DNA from: Latrodectus hesperus
Taxonomy: Eukaryota; Arthropoda; Arachnida; Araneae; Theridiidae
NCBI GenBank assembly: GCA_037975125.1
Contig: CM075856.1
Coordinates: 186,001 to 250,000, forward strand
DNA: 64,000 nucleotides
Reading direction: 5' to 3'
The translations under genes and the position numbers were made by a program. Positions 57,446 to 64,000 of the stretch are shown piece by piece. A model generated the notes under the pieces. It ran no database searches. It was not told where the DNA came from and saw nothing but the letters and a program-made list of their open reading frames with translations. How positions within the stretch are numbered: the stretch's first letter is position 1; each line of letters starts with the position of its first letter.

Positions 57446-58519
57446 CAGACCCGAATCGAATAGGTGCGGGGCCCGATTGGAAATTTTTTTTTTTTTGGCG
57501 GTTCCCTTCTCTATATATTAAATATTTAAATAAAATTTCAATTCATTATGTAAACATAAATACATCAAATATCATAGATTAACAGATAGGTAAACTTCTA
57601 CATATGTTAAAAAAATAAAAATGTTCAAAACACAAAAACATTTATTGAATATAAATTTACATCACCGAATGTCAATACATGAATTTACATGTTTCTAAGT
57701 TTTTGTTCAGTAAATTCTCCTAAAATTGTTTGAAAATCTAATTTCCCTGCATCTTCACTTTCAATCGATATAATTAATTAACTATTTAATCTATCCTGAT
57801 TCATTGTTGATTTCAGGTAGTTTTTTTTATTAATTTTAGCCTGGAAAATAATTTCTCTCCAGAAACAACGCTTTCTGGAATTGTTAAGAATATTCGGAGA
57901 GCAATGAACAAATTTGGAAATGCCGTTGCTCTGTCACTATCCAAAAAAAAAAAAAAAATTGAACATTTTAAACGAATTTGCAAAAAATTCTAAAGGAAAA
58001 ATAGATTTCAAAACTTCCATTTCTTCAACTAATATTTTTCCGTCTAGATCAGCTTCTTTCACTTTTGGTACATCATTTTCTGTTTACTTAAAATCTGTTA
58101 GAGAAATTTCTAATTCAGCTGTAAGCAGTTTATGTACGTAAAGTAGTTCATGTACGTAGTGCAAAATCTATCTAATATAGGACTATCCCGATTAAATTCA
58201 ATACATTTGACATGAACTTTTACGGGTATCAATTTTCAATATTATAAAGTATGTTATGTAATTATAAAGTGTAATATGTATATTATAAAGCATGTTATGT
58301 AATAATAAACACATTAATATATCTCATCCAGCAATGCGAACTTAAAATGAATATATTTTTAATTATTTGAATGATTCATAATTTATCCATTATTGTCAAA
58401 AGCAATTTGCCTTAAATTTCGAAATTTTTGTTTTGTTCATTTTGATGCTAACGGGGGGTCCTTTCATATACAAGGCCCGATTGGGCCCATTCACTCCTAT
58501 CGCTCTTCATCCGACCCTG
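57446..58519 (-). pseudogene. hAT transposon deletion derivative
   Basis: A perfect 8-bp target duplication GTTAAAAT (57438-57445, 58520-58527) flanks ends beginning CAG. Both ends have a GGGCCCGATTGG-type subterminal motif in inverted orientation. On the minus strand about 57680-57915 encodes the hAT C-terminal dimerisation motif: ATAFPNLFIALRIFLTIPES, then GEKLFSRLKLIKKTT, a stop, and LIISIESEDAGKLDF (compare the hAT-type SAERSFSKLKLIK ... LSIE). The catalytic domain and BED zinc finger are gone. Whether it is related to the MITE family at 8627 is not evident from the ends. Confidence 0.9.
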
Positions 58520-58527
58520 GTTAAAAT

Positions 58528-59602
58528 ATCTGTTTGGTTATAATGAATAACTTCATTATTCTAATTCGAATTGACAAAAATAACTGCAGGTAAACAGTCA
58601 TTTAGCAATGAATAATTAATTTTCATATTAGAATCATCTTCAACTTTGGTATTAGTTTTATCAGACGTGTTATAACATTTTTTTACTAAAACCTGATGTT
58701 CTTAGGTTCCATAGTATAATGTTATTTGCAATCTGTCATTCTTAATTTAAATGCAATATGTTTCATTCGTTCAGAACACACAAACTTAGCAGTCATCTAT
58801 TACCTTTATCATCAGAACAAAAAACTCACGAAGAAGATTCTCTGTCTGTAGGTTGTAAAATCTGGTTGCACTATTAATGATACGGAAGCACAAACAGAAT
58901 AGTGCATAAAGGCATTTTTTCAAACTCAAACAGAGAACATAAATCCTTCCAGAATACATTGTGGACCTATGATAATTTCATTATGTACTTGTTTATAACA
59001 AGTACTCCAGAAATTGAGATGGTTGTCTCAAATGCTGTCTGTCACCTTTTTTTTTTTTTTTTCAATGTATACCGTTCCTTAAAGGGATTATGACAAATCA
59101 TTTACAACTCTTGTAAAATTCGAACTTCATCTAAGCTTATAATTTCAACGACCAATTCATTCATACTACTACGATGGCCATATTCTTTACTCCGATAAAT
59201 CAACCCTATCAATTCACATTGTTGTTTTCATGCAAGTGCAATCTTGTTTACATTCGGTATCTCTTGATTAAATAAACAAAAACTTCTTACTTTGTTTATT
59301 AATAATCTTCCACGAGCAATGTTTCGCACGGTATTCATTCATTTATGATTTACTCCTACAAAATGCATCGTGATTTCACTAAATGTTGTCTTTTTCAATA
59401 TTCTTATGCAAGTTAACATGGTAATCTTTCATCATATGTGTGTCATTCCAATGTAACTTATGATTTTTCAATATGCTGAACAATTTTTGGTGGTAAAAAA
59501 ATGGATATTGCCTTTGAAAATGTTTCAAAAGTTTTCACTGTAATCAAGAGATTTCTGCTGTAATATATAGGAAAAGTTTTCTAATGGTCCCTCCCTTTAT
59601 AT
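58528..59602. other. AT-rich intergenic DNA
   Basis: Nothing recognised. Confidence 0.5.
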
Positions 59603-59615
59603 TTGTAGGTGTGTT

Positions 59616-60008
59616 GTTGTTGTTACTAACGACACTTGGACAAGCCTAGCTCACTATGCCTTGGCTATGCGAATTTCAGTCAATTGGGAGCGTCTTTCGT
59701 TTAATCAGAGCACCATGAAGTTGAAAGTATGACTTTGTTCTCCAAATCCTCCGATAGATGACACCACCAAAGGATCCACTCCCACAATTTTGGCGTTGAT
59801 CTGAAGGGGGAGTAAATTTTCTCCAGACCATTGCACCCATGGTAACTGCTCAACGACCGACCACAGGACTTTCGATTCCACAGATTTAACGAGCACGTAT
59901 ATCGCATGTACTCGGTGGGTCTTTGGCGGCATTGGGAATTGAACCCCACACTTCCAGATGGAAGGCCGATACCCTAACCTACAAGGCCGTGGTAGCCTTA
60001 CCACGGCC
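59616..60008 (-). mobile_element. tRNA-derived SINE family H, copy 2, with 5' hairpin
   Basis: The same layout as 47866-48225: (GTT)n at the left, which is the (AAC)n tail, the shared 3' tail, CATGGGTGCAATGGTCTGGA and an inverted tRNA head at the right. The target duplication TTGTAGGTGTGTT lies at 59603-59615 and 60009-60021. The head end forms a perfect hairpin (59977-59994 with 59999-60016, loop GCCT), and its outer 8 bp on the right belong to the target duplication. Confidence 0.9.
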
Positions 60009-60021
60009 TTGTAGGTGTGTT

Positions 60022-62232
60022 ATATATAACACAAATTTAGTTTTCTATCTGCAGTTTTCCTGTTTTTAAATTTCCATTTTTACTTTTTTTCCATTATCAT
60101 TTTTTTTTCTAAATGTTTGGGTCTTGTTCTTATATGAGTTTTTTTTTTAACTTCTTAAAAATCTATTCTAATTTGAATTGTCCTAAACTATTTCTTTAAT
60201 TGGAATAGCTTAAATCCTTAGTGGGAACCCTTTATATGCTTATATAAACTGTACTAATTAAAGATTTACAAACTTCGTGGAGAGCTAAGATATAATATAT
60301 ACCTAAGATATACTGTGGAGAGCTAAGATATTTTCGGAAACACACAGAAAGTACAGTACGGAAACGCTTTCTTGATACGATGTAAGTCATTAAAGAAGAA
60401 AGGTGTTTCAAGCATGCTTGCTTCGTAAGCTTCACTTCCCAATCGAGCTCAGTGGTTGTAGGATATCAGATTAAAAGAACATAGAAAATGAGTGTTTGTA
60501 ATGTAGACGGGACATAAACAGGAGAAAATTATGTTTATTATTCACTATTTTTGAACACATAAACGAATCCTCGAAAGAAAAGCAACGCAACAATTTCCTT
60601 TTTGAAACAAACTAATAGGCTCTAATTTTTTTCTTGTCTTTATTTTTCCAGACGCCCTATTTTCCTTTTCATTCGTCAATCAAACGCTCTGTTTATCTTC
60701 TTCGTTTAGGATTCATTATATTGATTTTCAATCAATTTTTCAAAATCATCAATCCATCAATTTTTGTTAGGTTTCAATTCAAAACTCAATCTTACTCAAT
60801 GCGAGCTATAAGCCTATGAACGTAAAGGTCCAAAACATTTTTTGTCGTAACCTAACCTATACTAACGAAAATAAAGCTGATGTACAGTTAATATCAAAAA
60901 ATTTGTTCCGTGTGTGATGCAGTGATGCAGGTTGCATATTTTCATTACATTGCACAATTCGGACATACTTAAATTTTCCAGTTGTTTCTTGAATTTCCTC
61001 GTTACACTTTGAAACAAACTTGATCGAAATAGGCTGGCCTGATGACGCCTTCGCCAAGAAAGCATCTGCGACCTTTTATTCTTATGTGAGATCCAATAAA
61101 AAGGAAAATCTGAGGTAAATTTTTAAAAAAAATAGAGAAAACCTAAATATTTCAAATTAAATCTAAAATCGAAAGGGTATAATCCAAACACGACTCAGGA
61201 AAATAAATAAAATGATATGTTACAACAAAGACAATTTTAAAAATTAACGAAAACTATTTTAATGATGATAGGTTATTAAAGAAAATTTTTAATATTTTAA
61301 AATACAAATAATTGAAATATTAGTTAAAATTTAATGTTGGCGTAAACAAGGCATTAGTCTTTAGATTTATAAGAGATTGCTTAAAAATATTGCAATTATT
61401 AATTTAAATTTCTATTAACTAATGAATTTTTTTTAAATTTAAATCGTCTTTGCCGATTTAAAATAACCATAAAGTGAATGTTTTGTATCATCGTTTTCAT
61501 TTTTCTTTTTCATCTGTCAACGTTTTAATCAAATCATTCTAAATAATCGGCAACAGAGAGCTATCTATTTAAACTTCATCCATATTCTTCACTCAAGTCG
61601 TCTAGGTTTAACTTACTTCTCTTTAAGTTCGTAAGTGCTCAGTTGAGACAAGGTATATAAATATATTTATATAATCTGGTAATTTACAGCAAGAAAGAGT
61701 AACAAGATATAATTGAGTTATTAAGGATTTGCAACTAAAAGAATTTACAGAATTTTTTATTTACAATGATTTGCTGAATTTATCCATTTTTAGCATGCGC
61801 ATGAATTTCATTTTGGTTGGAAATATTTTTATATTAAATAGGCTACTGGGTTGTGTTTAATATACAACAAAGACTTAAGGATTTATCTGACACTTAAGTT
61901 TTCAGTCAACAAATTGACTTCAATGCAATGATCAAACGAAGAAGTATTTATAAATTTAGAACTCCATTAAATATATTTTATACATCATGAAAAGAATTAA
62001 TTAAATAATTTAATATTTAGCTTAAAAAATTCAAAAAGAGTAACTTATTAAACAATAACAATTCAAAATAGCAATAGAATGAAAGTATTAGAATTATCTA
62101 ATCAGAATTAACAATATTCTTGAAAAATAACAAAATAAAAATTCGCGAAAAAGGAGATAAACAAAATTTTGTTTCTTCTCATCACAGAAATAGGAAACGA
62201 AATGAAGAGGGTTTCGAAATCATTTGCATTAA
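60022..62232. other. AT-rich intergenic DNA with one unassigned frame
   Basis: A minus-strand frame at 60857-61075 reads KASSGQPISIKFVSKCNEEI then QETTGKFKYVRIVQCNENMQ. It is less AT-biased than the surroundings but matches no family I know. No splice context supports it. Nothing else was recognised. Confidence 0.35.
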
Positions 62233-64000
62233 AATTATCAAAAACGATAAAACAAAGTAAATGCTAATTTGAAAATAGTAAATAAAAATATCTGGATATA
62301 ATATCAAAGAATAATATGAATAAAAAGGAATTATAAACACAAATTAAAAAAAATTAAATTGTAAAAAGTAATTAATAAGCAACGTAAATAAGGTATCTTA
62401 AACAAACATAAATATTTTGAAATGAAATGACAGTGAAGAAAAAATTATGTAATAATAAACTAAAAAGCATTAAAAGGATTAATAAATGTAAAAAAATTAA
62501 TACCGAAAAAAAAATAACACGGTTTACGCTAAATAAAATTCCCAAATCACAACTAGGTAAAACAAAACAAAGCGTAGCCAACAATAGAAAAATTAATATT
62601 TAGGGTATAATCCGGGTAAAAACAAGAAAAAAATAACAAAATAAACAACACAAAAGCTTTAAAGATTTTTAAAAATAAATAAACAATGAAAACAAGAAAC
62701 GCTTAACTCTTTAATTATTCGATTATGTATAGACTGCCAGTAAAAATACAAAATGTAAAATAATGGTGATTTGGCTTCAAAAATAAACAATTCGAAAATA
62801 GGGTTTTAAAATTAATCTCTTGTAAGATTTCTTGATCATCAAAAAATTAGCTAGTGAAGAAATTTAAAACATAAATAAAAAAATTAGCATAAACTAAAGC
62901 ATAAATAAAATAATATGACAAAGAATATATTAATAGGAAAATTAATACCTCAAAAATCAGTTTAAAGCGAGCTTAATTAAATGAAAAGGGTTTCAGAGCT
63001 TTTAATTAAATCTAATTTAAGTGATTAAAAAAATTAATGTTAATATAAATGGCTTTAATCTATAAAATTTGATTTGTCTACTAAAGATATGGAGAGAACT
63101 TTTTTACAAAATTTAAAATCACCTTATTTATCATAAAATTTAGGTAAGTAATAATAAAGTTAATATCTAAACAATATGGGAAACAAATTTTTAACTGAGT
63201 AAATATCACACAAACACAGAATTGTTAGTTATATTCAACGATTAAATATCTGAAATATATTGAATAAATTTTTATAACAATCAAAAAACTACATTACGGT
63301 AAAATTTAATAAACTTTGATTTTCTTTATTAAATAAACAGAAATTATATATATTTATACAAAAATTATTTCATTAACTTTCGAATAAATATTGCTATTAA
63401 GCTCATAACATATTAATTAAAAAAATTATATTTCATTAACAGTAATTATCAAAAACGATAAAACAAAGTAAATGCTAATTTGAAAATAGTAAATAAAAAT
63501 ATCTGGATATAATATCAAAGAATAATAGGAATAAAAAGAAATTATAAACACAAATTTAAAAAAATTAAATTGTAAAAAGCAATTAATAAGCAACGTAAAT
63601 AAGGTATCTTAAACAAATATAAATATTTTGAAATTAAATGACAGTGAAGAAAAAATTATATAATAATAAATTAAAAAGCATTTAAAGGATTAATAAATGT
63701 AAAAAAATGAATACCGAAAAAAAAATAATACGATTTACGCTGAATAAAATTCCCAAATCACAACTTGGTAAAATGAGGCAAAGTGTAGCCCACAATAGAA
63801 CAACTAATACTTAGGGTATAATCGAGTATAAACAAACAAATAATAAGATAGTCTACACAGGTTGAAAGATTTGCAAGAATAAGTACATAATGAAAATACA
63901 AAACGCTTAACTCTTCATTATTCGATTGTTTATATAACTGCCAGTAAAAATAATAAATGTAAGATAATGGCGATTTCTTCAAATTAATAACTATAATTCG
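62233..64000. repeat. Large direct repeat, 1211-bp offset, truncated by window end
   Basis: From ATTATCAAAAACGATAAAAC at 62235 about 560 bp recur from 63446 to the window end with only scattered changes (for example TATCTGGATATAATATCAAA, AGCAACGTAAATAAGGTATC, AAAATTCCCAAATCACAACT). The ~650 bp between the two copies (about 62800-63443) is AT-rich without clear similarity. This is either a tandem duplication or two monomers of a 1.2-kb satellite. Confidence 0.9.

Overview
This window is eukaryotic nuclear DNA, strongly AT-rich, with no convincing host gene. It is dominated by transposable elements. The mix suggests an arthropod, most likely an arachnid and probably an orb-weaving spider: several mariner/Tc1 elements, a Ty3/gypsy element with a Gag of the type I associate with spider genomes, an RTE-type LINE, hAT and pogo/Tigger remnants, and many tRNA- and 5S-rRNA-derived SINEs. 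The clade call is recognition from memory, not a search. There are no prokaryotic operons, rRNA genes, intact tRNA genes or CRISPR arrays.

Layout. 1-9 kb: AT-rich DNA with a complete 5S-rRNA-derived SINE (1431-1827), a dead Tc1-like element with a solo LTR inside it (4420-6281), the tail of an RTE LINE (about 7835-8035) and a hAT-type MITE (8627-8881). 9-31 kb: a mariner split by a tRNA SINE (9742-10884), a tandem array of about 253-bp units (15.3-16.8 kb), a mariner with DD41D-like spacing (17101-18398), a Tc1 pseudogene, a crowded zone of SINEs (19.7-28.9 kb) and two more MITE copies. 31.9-36.0 kb: a young Ty3/gypsy element on the minus strand. It has lost protease, reverse transcriptase and most of RNase H, yet joins Gag in frame to a complete-looking integrase. 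37.8-42.6 kb: a mariner split by a foreign solo LTR, a 5'-truncated RTE LINE with 13-bp target duplications, SINEs and a solo LTR of the 32-36 kb family. 42.9-51.3 kb: a 29-bp tandem array, more SINEs and a mini-mariner. 52-58.5 kb: a fourth MITE copy, a shortened solo LTR, a SINE, a Tigger-like element carrying a 31-bp tandem array, and a hAT deletion derivative. 59.6-64 kb: a SINE whose 5' end is a perfect hairpin, then AT-rich DNA ending in a 1211-bp-offset direct repeat cut by the window edge.

How the parts relate. Insertion order can be read from nesting and target duplications: SINE into mariner (9977-10268), SINE into SINE (28.7 kb), LTR into Tc1 (4476-5016), LTR into mariner (38515-38816) and LTR into a SINE target duplication (41.65 kb). 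The strongest candidates for something undescribed are the in-frame Gag-integrase LTR element and the two SINE families that share one 3' tail but carry different RNA-polymerase-III heads (5S versus tRNA).
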